Shown: positions 18,674 to 28,097, numbered from the stretch's first letter. The stretch: DNA of 64,000 bases from Neisseriaceae bacterium CLB008 (GCA_041228285.1 CP166133.1:2451380-2515379), one strand, 5' to 3'. The notes: generated from the sequence alone by a model not told the origin. Numbers and translations are program-made.

Positions 18674-19429
18674 CTAATTGGTTTGGTCGTCATCGACCTT
18701 AGCCACACACTGCTCGCTACCATCGCACACGAACTTAAGCTCAGGATGGCCGCCATAGTCATTGATGTAGCTGAGGACAAATGAGCTTGGTGCTGCACTG
18801 CGTAACTGAATCTGTTCAGTAGAGAACGGCGCCATCATCGTGCCAGAGAACCCTGCCAATTCTTTCCCGCCCCGAGCGCGATAATCGCTGGCCAAACCGG
18901 TCATGACAATATGAAAAGCGGTAGGGTTTTCAACCGTCAGCTGATTGCCTGACTTTTTAAACGTCACTCGCTGCTGCCAAACCACGCTTTTATCCAGCAC
19001 AATGCTTTGAGGACGGTAAAACAGCTTCACCTTTGTGTGTAAAGCCAATTGCAACACGTTGGGCTGATCGCTTTTAGGCGGGATTTCCCGAACGTTAAAG
19101 TAAAATAGGCTCTCACGATCCTGTGGTAATGCATTCACTTCAGGCGTAGCGGTCACGCGCACCACGCTTTTACTGCCTGGCTCTAAGCGCTGTAGCGGCG
19201 GTAAAGCCACTAAAGGCGCCGTGATTTTTTGGCCCTGAGCATTCTCAAGCCATGACTGAGCCAGAAACGGCAATTCTTTATTGTCATTACTTAAATTAAG
19301 GCTCACCGACTTCATGTCGCCTTCGTAAATCACGCGGGTACGGTCAATCGTCACGGCGGCTTGCGCCCACTGTGGTAAGGTTAAGAGCAGAAGCGCAGAA
19401 GCGCCTAAATATTGCCAAATTTTTTGCAT
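18674..19429 (-). CDS. Periplasmic fimbrial chaperone, first copy
   Basis: 251 residues. PapD/FimC-like immunoglobulin chaperone with signal peptide (cleavage after AQA near 24), the VTIDRTRVIYEGD strand, ESLFYFNVREIPPK and LHTKVKLFYRP. The paired Cys near the C-terminus (KFVCDGSEQCVAK) match those of the second chaperone, so the two are probably duplicates that have diverged. It follows the usher gene by 17 bases. It folds pilins by donor-strand complementation and hands them to the usher. Confidence 0.92.
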   Translation of the reverse strand: MQKIWQYLGASALLLLTLPQWAQAAVTIDRTRVIYEGDMKSVSLNLSNDNKELPFLAQSWLENAQGQKITAPLVALPPLQRLEPGSKSVVRVTATPEVNALPQDRESLFYFNVREIPPKSDQPNVLQLALHTKVKLFYRPQSIVLDKSVVWQQRVTFKKSGNQLTVENPTAFHIVMTGLASDYRARGGKELAGFSGTMMAPFSTEQIQLRSAAPSSFVLSYINDYGGHPELKFVCDGSEQCVAKVDDDQTN

Positions 19430-19446
19430 TTTTATTCCTCGGTCAG

Positions 19447-21921
19447 TTACTGACAGGTTAAGGTAGTGTTAGTAAAGGTCACAGACGCCACTGGCACCGT
19501 AATTTGACACTGTTGCTCGCCAGCCCACACCACATTAAGCTGCTCGCCCTCTTCCACCCCAGACAAATAAGCCAACCCAGCCTCGCCCACAATGGCAATG
19601 TTTCGACCGCCTTCATTCGTCACCACGGCACCAAATGGAGGAACGGTTTGCCCATCATTCAGCTGAACCGTGGCCAGTAATTTTTGCCCTTTGACGACGG
19701 CCATTTTGCGATAGCCAATGGCGCCCTCGGTCAACGTGCCTTCGACTACTGCGCCGGGTGCATCCACATCATCAGCCAGACGGTTAATGTCCACTTGGGT
19801 GACGCTGTCGGTGTAGCTGACGATGTTTGGGATCACCGCTTTGCCGAACATATTGGTTCGAACGCTGCTGTTACTGATGGGCACGCCGCTGACCTTACCT
19901 GTATCGACTAAAACGCGGGTACCGCCGTTGACGCCACTGGGGTGCAGCGCAACACCTTTTAAAGTAGCGGTAATGCCGCCACGAATTTCTAGACCCACGC
20001 TTTGGTAACCCTTATCTTGCCAATCGGCATTCAAACCAATCGTGGCCAAACTGGTGTCACGGTTATAATAAGCACGTACATTAGGATTGTTGTCTGAGTT
20101 CACGCCCGCAGCCAACTGCCATGAGCTATGATCACGACCGCCGCTGAGCGTGGCGCTGTGGTTTAACTTACCATCGTTGCTCTGAAGGCTATAACCCACA
20201 TTCATACGCTGAGGCGTATCTAATGGCACCGACAGATTGAGCATGAAGCCTTTAAACGTATCGTCATATTGCTTGGTTTGGTAAGCATTCATGCTGACCG
20301 ACACGTTTTTAACCCCACCGATGTCAAACAGCTTACTGGCCGACAGACTGATGCGGTCACGGTCGTCATCGTTCCAATAGGTTTGCTTGGTTAAGCTGAG
20401 GTAAGCTGTAATGGCTTTTTTACGGTCCATCGGCCAAAAGGTTTTACTGGCGGTTAAGGTATACAGCTCTTTATCGCGTCGAAAAGCATCACGCTCACTG
20501 TTATAGGCATCCAAGAATTGCGACACCGTCATAAACTGACGCTGCGAGAAGCGATAGCCGGCAAACGTAATCTGACCATGCAGCTCGTCAAAACGCTTCG
20601 CATAGTTCAAACGAAACGAATGGCCGCTGATCGACTCACCGCCTGGCAGCTTGGCTGTCGAACGCGTCACGTCGGCAGATAAAGCCCCCAAAACCTTTAG
20701 GTCACGCCCGATGCCCATGGCCACAGCTTGGTAGTCCTGGCTGGCCACAGCGCCGCCAAACAAAGACCAGCTGTTGCTCACCCCCCAAGAAAAATCACCG
20801 GTGGCGATCATCGGCCCTTCAATATGGTGATCCATATTCGAAGGACGACCGACCGACACGTTATAGCGCAGCTGCCCAGGCCGAGTCAGATAGGGCACGC
20901 TGGCGGTACCAATTTCAAAGGTTTCGATGCGACCATCGTCACCCTCAATCGTGACCTCTAGCTTACCGCGCACCGAACTGTTTAAGTCTTGAATCAAGAA
21001 CGGACCAGTGGGCACTGTCGTTTTGTAGATCACACGGCCATCTTGGCTGACGGTGACGGTCGAATTACTGGTGGCCACCCCTTGTACCTGAGGAGCATAG
21101 CCTTGCAAAGAAGGCGGCAGCATTCGCTCATCGGTCCGGATGTTGGCCCCTAGATAGCGATAGCCATCAAACAGGTCTGATTCTAAATACTGCTCACCTA
21201 CCGTCAGGCGTGCCGCCATTTTAGGTAGGGCACGATAGGCATAGACTTGGCTCCAGTTAAAATCACGCTCAGAGCTACCATCGTAGCGATAGTCATGCGC
21301 CTGATAATCCGCCCGTAAGCGCCAAGGGCCCGCATTAGCGCCCACGGTACCATAGACGCTGAAGTCTCGATTATGATCACTCCCCTCCATCTTGCTGACG
21401 CGGGAAGTAAAGTTGTAGTCCACCATCACGCCGGGAATGCCTTCATCCCAAAGCTCTGGCGGCGTCCAATCAGGGTCGTCATACTTCAACCACGCCTGAG
21501 GCACGTTGATGTGAATGGCCGCATCATTGAGGTTGCCCGTGATGGTGATGCCTTCAATGTCGCTCAAATCAGCACATTGACCATCTTCCGATACTTTAAC
21601 TTTGGCGCGCACCTCATCTTTAAGCAACATCCTTGGAATGATGCTTAAAGGTAAGCATGCTTGGCTCTTATTTTTTTCGCCAGCAACCGCACGATATTCA
21701 ATATTTTGCTGTGGTAATACCCGTTTATTGATGTAGACATCCAGCACATAAGTGCCAGGCATCACATAGCCCGCCTCAGAGAAGCGCGTTAAGTCGATGT
21801 CGCTACGCTCATCCACATCCAGAATGTCGGTATTGAACTCTACGGCATGAGCATATGGCACACCGAGGCCCATCGCCACACAGGCTGAAAGCACTTTCAT
21901 TCGAGGAGAAAAATAAGCCAT
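19447..21921 (-). CDS. Outer membrane fimbrial usher
   Basis: 824 residues from ATG 21921; a TTG six bases upstream is less likely. Signal peptide MAYFSPRMKVLSACVAMGLGVPYAHA. It shows the usher layout: N-terminal periplasmic domain starting VEFNTDILD, 24-strand barrel with the internal plug (about 230-330, GYAPQVQGVATSNSTVTVSQ zone), and two C-terminal immunoglobulin-like domains with a terminal Cys pair (QQCQI...TLTCQ). The barrel end contains many alternating aromatic strands. Ushers assemble and secrete pilins in order. The length is normal for the family. It lies directly after two pilin genes and before the first chaperone. Confidence 0.95.
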   Translation of the reverse strand: MAYFSPRMKVLSACVAMGLGVPYAHAVEFNTDILDVDERSDIDLTRFSEAGYVMPGTYVLDVYINKRVLPQQNIEYRAVAGEKNKSQACLPLSIIPRMLLKDEVRAKVKVSEDGQCADLSDIEGITITGNLNDAAIHINVPQAWLKYDDPDWTPPELWDEGIPGVMVDYNFTSRVSKMEGSDHNRDFSVYGTVGANAGPWRLRADYQAHDYRYDGSSERDFNWSQVYAYRALPKMAARLTVGEQYLESDLFDGYRYLGANIRTDERMLPPSLQGYAPQVQGVATSNSTVTVSQDGRVIYKTTVPTGPFLIQDLNSSVRGKLEVTIEGDDGRIETFEIGTASVPYLTRPGQLRYNVSVGRPSNMDHHIEGPMIATGDFSWGVSNSWSLFGGAVASQDYQAVAMGIGRDLKVLGALSADVTRSTAKLPGGESISGHSFRLNYAKRFDELHGQITFAGYRFSQRQFMTVSQFLDAYNSERDAFRRDKELYTLTASKTFWPMDRKKAITAYLSLTKQTYWNDDDRDRISLSASKLFDIGGVKNVSVSMNAYQTKQYDDTFKGFMLNLSVPLDTPQRMNVGYSLQSNDGKLNHSATLSGGRDHSSWQLAAGVNSDNNPNVRAYYNRDTSLATIGLNADWQDKGYQSVGLEIRGGITATLKGVALHPSGVNGGTRVLVDTGKVSGVPISNSSVRTNMFGKAVIPNIVSYTDSVTQVDINRLADDVDAPGAVVEGTLTEGAIGYRKMAVVKGQKLLATVQLNDGQTVPPFGAVVTNEGGRNIAIVGEAGLAYLSGVEEGEQLNVVWAGEQQCQITVPVASVTFTNTTLTCQ

Positions 21922-21970
21922 GTCCAAAAAACCTATCGTTAATTGTAAGTGAGTAAAATAAAACTAAGCT

Positions 21971-22492
21971 TTAGAAATATGAAACAACGAACTGTAGCGT
22001 GGTGGCAAAGCTACCGGCGCGAACACGGTTTTGATCAACCTGTAGTTCGGTAAAAAATCGCAGCGTATTGTCGCCTTCTACGATTTCATAATCACTCAAT
22101 GTTTTGCCTAAGCTGATTTTTTGTAATTGACTATTTAATATAAACAGTCTGATGCCTCGAGCATCTCCTTTTAAACCTAGCTGATCAGCATATTGCGCAT
22201 CAGGTTCGCCATAAAAGGCAATTTGTGCGCGCGAAAATGCTGGTTTATTTTTATTGCTTAACTCGCAATCTACTAATTTAATTTGCACCAATCGTCTAGG
22301 CTGTACTCCCTGAGCGGGGTTAATGGTGCCTAAATCAATCAGCTGATTACGACTGTTTGTATCCAAACCACACGGCACAATCACGATTTCACCGCCAAAA
22401 TCCACTTTGCCTTTACCCATATTTTGGGCGAAAGTAAAAGACATCGACGCGGCTATGACTAGGCCAAATAAAACCCTTATTTTGGTGCGCAT
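21971..22492 (-). CDS. Fimbrial subunit (second pilin)
   Basis: 173 residues from ATG 22492, chosen because GGGAGGGCTTC precedes it and a signal peptide (MRTKIRVLFGLVIAASMSFTFA) follows. A longer frame exists but would bury the signal peptide. The mature part has GKVDFGGEIVIVPCGLD and VDCELSNKNK with the pilin disulfide cysteines, and ends FATTLQFVVSYF, the alternating strand with penultimate Tyr used for chaperone binding. It is a close relative of the first pilin and is encoded between it and the usher. Confidence 0.88.
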   Translation of the reverse strand: MRTKIRVLFGLVIAASMSFTFAQNMGKGKVDFGGEIVIVPCGLDTNSRNQLIDLGTINPAQGVQPRRLVQIKLVDCELSNKNKPAFSRAQIAFYGEPDAQYADQLGLKGDARGIRLFILNSQLQKISLGKTLSDYEIVEGDNTLRFFTELQVDQNRVRAGSFATTLQFVVSYF

Positions 22493-22551
22493 GAAGCCCT
22501 CCCAAAAAGCGCGGTACGACAACGCCATACCGCGCCTGATAAACACTATGG

Positions 22552-23076
22552 TTACTTGTACTCTAAAGAGAAAGTAGAAACGGCGGTAAAGTTACCTGGG
22601 GTTACGTCGCTTGCTGCATCAGAACCTTGCAATTGAGCAAAGAAACGCAATACGTTACCGTTACCTTCTTGTAGGGTTTTGAACGCTTCAGCTTGGCCCA
22701 ATTTAACCAATTGGTTAGCAGAGTTAGTCAAACGAATACCGGCGCCTTTAGCAGAACCATTGATGGCCAACAAGTCAGTATTGGTGTCTGGTGCGCCGTC
22801 AAAAGTGATGGCAACGGTTTTAAGGGTTTCAGTGCTGCACTCTTTTAACTCAATGTTAATTGGGTTTTGAGTATTAGCAATTTTGCCTTTGTTTAATTCT
22901 TTATTGCTTACTTGGCCCATTTCGATGGTTTGGTTTGCATTTTGGTAGTCCAAAGTACAAGGTGCATCAATGATTTCACCTTTAAAATTAATGGTGCCTG
23001 AACCTTGACCGGCAGCAAACGTTACGGTAGCAAAACCTGAAGCCAACAAAAGCGCAACTAACTTATTGAATTTCAT
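22552..23076 (-). CDS. Major fimbrial subunit (type 1-like pilin)
   Basis: 174 residues from ATG 23076, six bases after AAGGA; an ATG six bases earlier is too close to that site. Signal peptide MKFNKLVALLLASGFATVTFA, then GTINFKGEIIDAPCTLD, ELKECSTET for the disulfide, and the closing FTAVSTFSLEYK strand with penultimate Tyr. Being first in the operon with a strong ribosome binding site, it is the likely shaft subunit. The 200 bases upstream are AT-rich and must hold the operon promoter. Confidence 0.9.
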   Translation of the reverse strand: MKFNKLVALLLASGFATVTFAAGQGSGTINFKGEIIDAPCTLDYQNANQTIEMGQVSNKELNKGKIANTQNPINIELKECSTETLKTVAITFDGAPDTNTDLLAINGSAKGAGIRLTNSANQLVKLGQAEAFKTLQEGNGNVLRFFAQLQGSDAASDVTPGNFTAVSTFSLEYK

Positions 23077-23279
23077 AATCATTCCTTAAATTTAACAAAT
23101 AAAAAAATACTGCTTTCACACACAACATCCAGCAACAACATTCAAAATAATGACACTCAATAACTTTGTAATGCAGCCACTTTGAGATTTCTCTAATCCT
23201 ATTTTTAATATAAACTTAAAAAAATTTTAATAATTAATTAAAAATAAGACTAATGCTTAAACACACGTGCTTTCAATGG

Positions 23280-23654
23280 CTAGACGCCCTGAATAAAGAT
23301 CCCTTTAGCCGCCAGCACCTGCTTGATTTCGTAAATCGACTTATCCCCAATAGAAGGCAAAGCCCTTAATTCTGACTCGGACAGCGCAGCAAGTTCTTGA
23401 ACCTGATAAATGTTTGAGCGACGCAAAGCACATTTAGCACGACCGGAAATCGCCAAATCACCAATGCTTTGCTGTAAAAAAATCTGAACCCCTGGATCTT
23501 TTTGCTCAACTATTTTGGGAAATGGTTGCCACTCACGGTCCTCAAGCGCCATTTGCCACACGCTGCCATCTTCACGCAAAGCCACGATTGAAGAATCAAT
23601 CCCCACAATAGAGACAATTTTAGCCACCACCCACTCCCAGAAACGAGTATCCAT
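23280..23654 (-). CDS. Stand-alone RNA polymerase alpha-CTD-like protein
   Basis: 124 residues. Residues 62-118 match the C-terminal domain of the RNA polymerase alpha subunit (helix-hairpin-helix type): SIGDLAISGRAKCALRRS, VQELAALSESELRALPSIG and DKSIYEIKQVLAAKG. Aligned with E. coli alpha, the GxKS element (Gly296, Lys298, Ser299) is kept as G103, K105 and S106 and Cys269 as C75. Arg265 aligns with G71, next to R72. Residues 1-50 form a separate small domain (SIVALREDGSVWQM) of unknown type. No polymerase genes are near. It lies just upstream of the fimbrial operon on the same strand, so a regulatory role is plausible but unproven. DNA binding at AT-rich sequence is inferred. Confidence 0.75.
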   Translation of the reverse strand: MDTRFWEWVVAKIVSIVGIDSSIVALREDGSVWQMALEDREWQPFPKIVEQKDPGVQIFLQQSIGDLAISGRAKCALRRSNIYQVQELAALSESELRALPSIGDKSIYEIKQVLAAKGIFIQGV

Positions 23655-24549
23655 TTACCCGTAAAACAATCCATACTTACACCTTAAGATCATATTATAT
23701 TATTTTACGTAAACCCATTTGTCATATATAAATCGTATAAAGAAAACCACACAAACATCGGGCAATCAGCGTTTTATGACTACCGCCCCATGACATGGTG
23801 ATTGATGTAGAGCATTCTAATCGCAATAATGGTTAAGTAATGTTAAATAACTAATAATTTATGTAAAATTTCATTATTTTTAGTTAATTTAATAAAAATT
23901 TTAGCAAAATAATAAATAAACATAAATAATAATAAATTAAAAATCCCATGAGAATACAAACCAGCTGATTGATTTTAAATAATATAATACAAAAGCCATC
24001 AAGCAGAACATCACCAAACACAGTGTTAATAAAAAACTTCTATTGTTAATTTATACTAATTAAAAAATAACTATTGAACCAACAATAAAAACATCACAAC
24101 AACTTTTTAGCGCATTATCTGGCCTCAAAACACATTAGGACAGCTCAGCTCAAAACCCAAAAATAAGCTGCCTAAGCAAGCCGTAACGGTAGAAGAAACA
24201 AGATACCTAGGCCCAAAACCAAGCCAATCAACTACACTCAAATCAGGTGTCTAATAACCCACAGTAAACAAGCCCCATACATCACAAAAATCAATCAGCG
24301 TCGACAGCACAAATCAACGGCCTGAGATTAAAATGTACCAAATATGATTCAATTCAGAAGCCCCCTCATAGGCATCCACTTTTGGTACCGTCACATATCG
24401 TTAAAATACCGTTATCCAAGGCTTTAATTGGCCTAAAGACCTATATTAGAAACGTCTATTGATTAAAATCACGCCTGACAATCGCCCCTAAAACACGGTT
24501 AAACCTCGCCTAAAAATCGAAAAACACCCAATCTGAGCGAAATAATGGG
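23655..24549. other. AT-rich region without supported genes
   Basis: About 0.9 kb upstream of the alpha-CTD-like gene. It is strongly AT-rich in the first half (many A/T runs near 23830-23945 and 24040-24085) with no open frame on either strand that looks coding. Such DNA upstream of fimbrial genes is often bound by nucleoid silencing proteins. I see no invertible promoter flanked by clear inverted repeats. Confidence 0.5.
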
Positions 24550-24676
24550 TATACTAAATGGGTGACCAACCATTAACCAACTGAGCCATGGCGCTTGAAC
24601 CACACACTGCGCTTAGCCTAAAACAAGCCTTGGTCGTCGCCCAGATGAATCTAAATAGCCTGATTTAGATTTTTTT
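24550..24676 (+). ncRNA. Candidate small RNA or short leader transcript
   Basis: A TATACT hexamer at 24550-24555 could start a transcript near 24562. A perfect terminator hairpin (AATCTAAAT and ATTTAGATT with a 6-base loop) plus a T run stands at 24648-24676, about 115 bases downstream. No normal gene lies between. A 26-codon open frame (24588-24668, starting MALEPHTALSLK) ends inside the terminator stem but has no good ribosome binding site. The esterase gene starts 100 bases after. It could be an sRNA, a leader peptide with attenuator, or a relic. No good -35 is seen, so this is tentative. Confidence 0.35.
24648..24676 (+). terminator. Orphan rho-independent terminator
   Basis: A 9-bp perfect stem AATCTAAAT / ATTTAGATT with loop AGCCTG and six T after it. 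It is oriented on the plus strand with no annotated gene upstream, which is why a small transcript is suspected. Confidence 0.75.
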
Positions 24677-24775
24677 AGCGCTTATTAACCTACCTTACGG
24701 TAGTTAGTTTTACGTTTAAAAATATGGCGGCTGATGGAAACCGGTTGGTTGATCAACTTAAAATAGGAACAGAAC

Positions 24776-26383
24776 ATGATCAAAAACAAATACACCATGA
24801 CCCACTTATTGGCTTTGAGCGCCCTAATGGCGATGTCGCTCACCCATGCAGCCCCGGCCCAAAGAACGTCGGTAAAACACATCCAACAAGGGCCCATCCA
24901 AGGCCTTGTGCAGGATGAAATGCAACAGTATAAAGGCATTCCCTATGCCCAGCCGCCGCTAGCCGACTTACGTTGGCAGCCCCCACTGCCGGCCAAGTCT
25001 TGGTCGGACACCCGAAGTGCTGATGCCTTTGCGCCCACCTGCGCCACGCGCATTAGCCTCGGCGGCTTTAGCGCCACCAGCGAAAGTGAGGATTGCCTCT
25101 ATCTTAATGTGTACACACCTCAAACCAGCAAGGCCAACGACAAACGCCCAGTGATGGTGGTGATCCCAGGCGGTGGCTTGATGACGGGCTCTGGCAACGA
25201 CTATGATCCGAGCTATTTCATCGATCAAGACTTGATCGTGGTGTCGCTCAACTATCGCGTGGGGGTGTTCGGCTTTTTCTCCCACCCCGCCCTCAATTCA
25301 GAAGGCCATCCCGCCATTAACTACGGCATCATGGACCAACAGGCCGCGCTACGCTGGGTGAAAGACAATATCGCTCAGTTTGGCGGCGACCCGAATAACG
25401 TCACCCTTTATGGCGAATCCGCCGGTGGCCAATCGGTTTTAACCCACCTTGCGGCGCCAGCCTCCGCCGGCCTATTTCACCAAGGCATTGTCTCTAGTGG
25501 CGCCTATTCTCTCACCCAGCGCACGGTGGCGGCGCACAATTTAGCTGGTGAGCAACTGGCCAAAAACTTAGGCTGCGAAGACACTAATCCGGGTAAAGTG
25601 GCCGCCTGTTTACGCAGCCAAAGCACCACCACGCTGTTAGATCAAAACCTAGCTCTAACGCCTAGTTTGGGCCTAAACTCAGACACCCCAACCATCGACG
25701 GCACGATTTTACCTGCCTCATTTAAAACCGCATTTAGCAGCGGTCAGTACAACCAAGTACCCGTCATTAACGGTTTTAATGCCGACGAGGGCAGCTTTTT
25801 TGTGGGCATGATGGCGCTGGAGATGGATCAACCGATTAATATGGCCAGCTTTGCGCAAAAACTCCCCATGTACTTAAGCGCGACAAAAACCCGCCAAGTC
25901 TTAGATGTCCTCAAAACCCGCCCCAGCAGCGGCAATGTGGGCCAGGACTTTGCCGATGTTTTTGGGCGCGCCCGCTTTATTTGCACCATGCCCACCACCA
26001 ACGCCCTATTAGCGCAGCACGTACCCGTCTACGGCTATGAGTTTGCCGACGAGCAATCCTCCACCATGATTCCGGACACCACCTTTCGCTATGGCGCTGC
26101 CCACATCAACGACTTGCAATATGTGTTTAAAGATTTCCGTGGTGACAGCGGCCTATTGCGCCCACTCACGACTCCACAAAAACAGCTGTCCCATGCGATG
26201 GTGACCTATTTCAGTAACTTTGCCAAAACCGGCTCACCCAATAGCGCAGGCCTACCTCAATGGCAAGCGTACTCAGCCAAAACCGATGCCTTTATGCGCC
26301 TGCACCCAAGCCCTGAGGGCTTCGGCATGGTAGCGGCAATGACCGAGCGCTACGGCTGTGCGCCTTACCAAACAATGGATTAG
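24776..26383 (+). CDS. Secreted type B carboxylesterase
   Basis: 535 residues with signal peptide (about 1-26, ending SLTHAA). Alpha/beta hydrolase of the carboxylesterase/cholinesterase family: EDCLYLNVYTP motif at 105-115, nucleophile elbow GESAGG with Ser215, acid residue probably in the NADEG motif (about 335), and catalytic His in RYGAAHINDLQYVF. The oxyanion element is PGGG (131-134) where the family usually has HGGG. It hydrolyses carboxylic esters, probably in the periplasm or outside the cell; the substrate is unknown. AGGAACAGAAC precedes the start. It converges with the catabolic operon at a shared terminator. Confidence 0.88.
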   Translation: MIKNKYTMTHLLALSALMAMSLTHAAPAQRTSVKHIQQGPIQGLVQDEMQQYKGIPYAQPPLADLRWQPPLPAKSWSDTRSADAFAPTCATRISLGGFSATSESEDCLYLNVYTPQTSKANDKRPVMVVIPGGGLMTGSGNDYDPSYFIDQDLIVVSLNYRVGVFGFFSHPALNSEGHPAINYGIMDQQAALRWVKDNIAQFGGDPNNVTLYGESAGGQSVLTHLAAPASAGLFHQGIVSSGAYSLTQRTVAAHNLAGEQLAKNLGCEDTNPGKVAACLRSQSTTTLLDQNLALTPSLGLNSDTPTIDGTILPASFKTAFSSGQYNQVPVINGFNADEGSFFVGMMALEMDQPINMASFAQKLPMYLSATKTRQVLDVLKTRPSSGNVGQDFADVFGRARFICTMPTTNALLAQHVPVYGYEFADEQSSTMIPDTTFRYGAAHINDLQYVFKDFRGDSGLLRPLTTPQKQLSHAMVTYFSNFAKTGSPNSAGLPQWQAYSAKTDAFMRLHPSPEGFGMVAAMTERYGCAPYQTMD

Positions 26384-26401
26384 GCCACGATCCAGCCACA
26401 A

Positions 26402-26430
26402 AAAAGCCTCGCTTAACGCGAGGCTTTTTC
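26402..26430. terminator. Bidirectional terminator between esterase and ThDP enzyme genes
   Basis: GCCTCGC and GCGAGGC stem with loop TTAAC, flanked by A6 and T5, so it can act on both strands. Confidence 0.85.
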
Positions 26431-26444
26431 ATCATCGAGCCAGG

Positions 26445-28097
26445 CTAGGGAACCGACAAGCGTTGATCGGTACGTACATGCAATAGCGCAGGCTTACCTT
26501 CTTTTTCAATGGCGTCAAAAGCCAAACGTACGGCCTCTTCAATTTGATCGTCCGAATCAATTTTTACGCCAAACCCACCGTGAGCCTTAATCAAAGCGGC
26601 AAAATCAGGATTGTGCAATTGCGTGCCCGATACGCGATCAGGAAAATGCTGCTCTTGATGGTCGCGAATGGTGCCATACTGCTGGTTGTCCATCAAAATG
26701 ATCAATACGGGCGCACCGTAACGAACTGCGGTCGAGAGTTCGGCATCGTTCATCATGAACTCACCGTCGCCTGTCACCACCACGGCCTGGCGCTTAGGCG
26801 CGGCCAATGCCGCGACAATACCGGCTGGCAAGGCGTAGCCCATGGCGCCGTTGCGGGTGCTGAGCTGACTAGGGAATACATTCGTGGGTAAATAACGCTG
26901 CGCCCACAGGCAATGGTTACCGGCGCCAAAGCTGTACACCGCATCCTTGGGCAAACGCGTGAGCACCTCAGCCAAGACGGCACTCATGTGGGCCGTACCA
27001 GCGGCCGTTTCAGGCAGAGCATTCGCCGCAGGCAAACGGGCGTCTGCCTGCTGAATCTGATGCCCTTGGGCGCACCAAGCAGCACGCGCAGCAGAAGGCG
27101 CCAGTCGGACATTGCTGATGGCCTGGGCAAAGGCTTTAGGGCTGGCCAATACATGCTGGGTGACGGCGCCGCTTCTGCCTCGTAAACTGGTGTCGATGTT
27201 GACCAAATAATTCACCTGCTGCCACGATTGGCGGGCACGGAATCCTTCAGTCGCCACATCAGTGGGCACAGCCCCTATCGACACCACCACATCAGCGGCT
27301 TCAAACATGGCCACGGCGCCATCGCTGCGGCCATAACCCAAATAACCCGCATGGCTAGGCGAATGAAACGGCACCCGATCGGCCGCACGCCAATCATGCA
27401 AGACAGGAATCTGATTGGCTTCGGCAAAAGCCGTGATTTGCGCACAAGCGCGTTCATCCCAGCGTTGGCCGCCTACAAACAATAGGGGCTTTTCAGCACC
27501 TGCTAAGGCAGTTTCAATCTGAGCTAAATCAGCCGCCGCCACGGCGCCTTCAGCCACGGGAATCACCGGATGCAGCGCACCCGTAAACGGCAGTTTGATC
27601 ACGTCTTCAGGTAGGCCCACCACGACCGGGCCAGGTCGACCCTCTTGTGCAGCAAAGAAGGCTTCGGCCACGATTTCTGAGGCTCTTTCGGGTTCATCCA
27701 ACACCAGCACCCGTTTGCACTGGGTACCAAACCAAGCGTGTGGATCAAATTCTTGAAACGACTCACGGCCACGGTCGGCGATGGGAATGAGGCCCACAAA
27801 CAGCACCAGAGGCACACCATCTTGCCAAGCCGTGTGAATGCCTGTAAACGCTTGTGCAGCCCCAGGGCCACGCGTGACCATGGCCACACCCGGCTTGCCG
27901 GTAAACTTACCGTGGGCATCGGCCATATAGGCTGCTGCCGCTTCATGACGGGTCACCACCACGTCAATACTGGGCACATCATACAGCCCATCCAGCAAGG
28001 CCAAATAGCTCTCACCCGGTACTACATAAGCCCGATCTACACCGTGTAGGGCCAAACTGTCGGCAATGGCTTTGCCGGCGTGTCGTAACTGCGTCAT
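26445..28097 (-). CDS. ThDP-dependent enzyme, acetolactate synthase/decarboxylase-like
   Basis: 550 residues from ATG 28097, chosen for the strong GGAGAAAGAC site; an upstream start adds an unlikely 18-residue tail. Three-domain ThDP layout: a PYR domain with catalytic Glu in TRHEAAAAYMADA (about 50), a central domain (about 190-330), and a PP domain with the metal/ThDP motif GDGEFMMNDAEL ending in DNQQYGT. Without a regulatory subunit gene it is unlikely to be the biosynthetic acetolactate synthase. Relatives decarboxylate or carboligate 2-keto acids. Its neighbours (amino-acid oxidoreductase, RidA, transporter) suggest it acts on the keto acid from an amino acid (inference). Last gene of the operon. 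Confidence 0.85.
   Translation of the reverse strand: MTQLRHAGKAIADSLALHGVDRAYVVPGESYLALLDGLYDVPSIDVVVTRHEAAAAYMADAHGKFTGKPGVAMVTRGPGAAQAFTGIHTAWQDGVPLVLFVGLIPIADRGRESFQEFDPHAWFGTQCKRVLVLDEPERASEIVAEAFFAAQEGRPGPVVVGLPEDVIKLPFTGALHPVIPVAEGAVAAADLAQIETALAGAEKPLLFVGGQRWDERACAQITAFAEANQIPVLHDWRAADRVPFHSPSHAGYLGYGRSDGAVAMFEAADVVVSIGAVPTDVATEGFRARQSWQQVNYLVNIDTSLRGRSGAVTQHVLASPKAFAQAISNVRLAPSAARAAWCAQGHQIQQADARLPAANALPETAAGTAHMSAVLAEVLTRLPKDAVYSFGAGNHCLWAQRYLPTNVFPSQLSTRNGAMGYALPAGIVAALAAPKRQAVVVTGDGEFMMNDAELSTAVRYGAPVLIILMDNQQYGTIRDHQEQHFPDRVSGTQLHNPDFAALIKAHGGFGVKIDSDDQIEEAVRLAFDAIEKEGKPALLHVRTDQRLSVP

Noticed and set aside
23077-23279. Invertible fimbrial promoter
   Set aside because: No flanking inverted repeats of useful length and no recombinase gene nearby.
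24685-24939. 84-codon minus-strand frame over the esterase start
   Set aside because: It is antisense to the esterase signal peptide and promoter; its composition (Cys- and Trp-rich) looks like a shadow.
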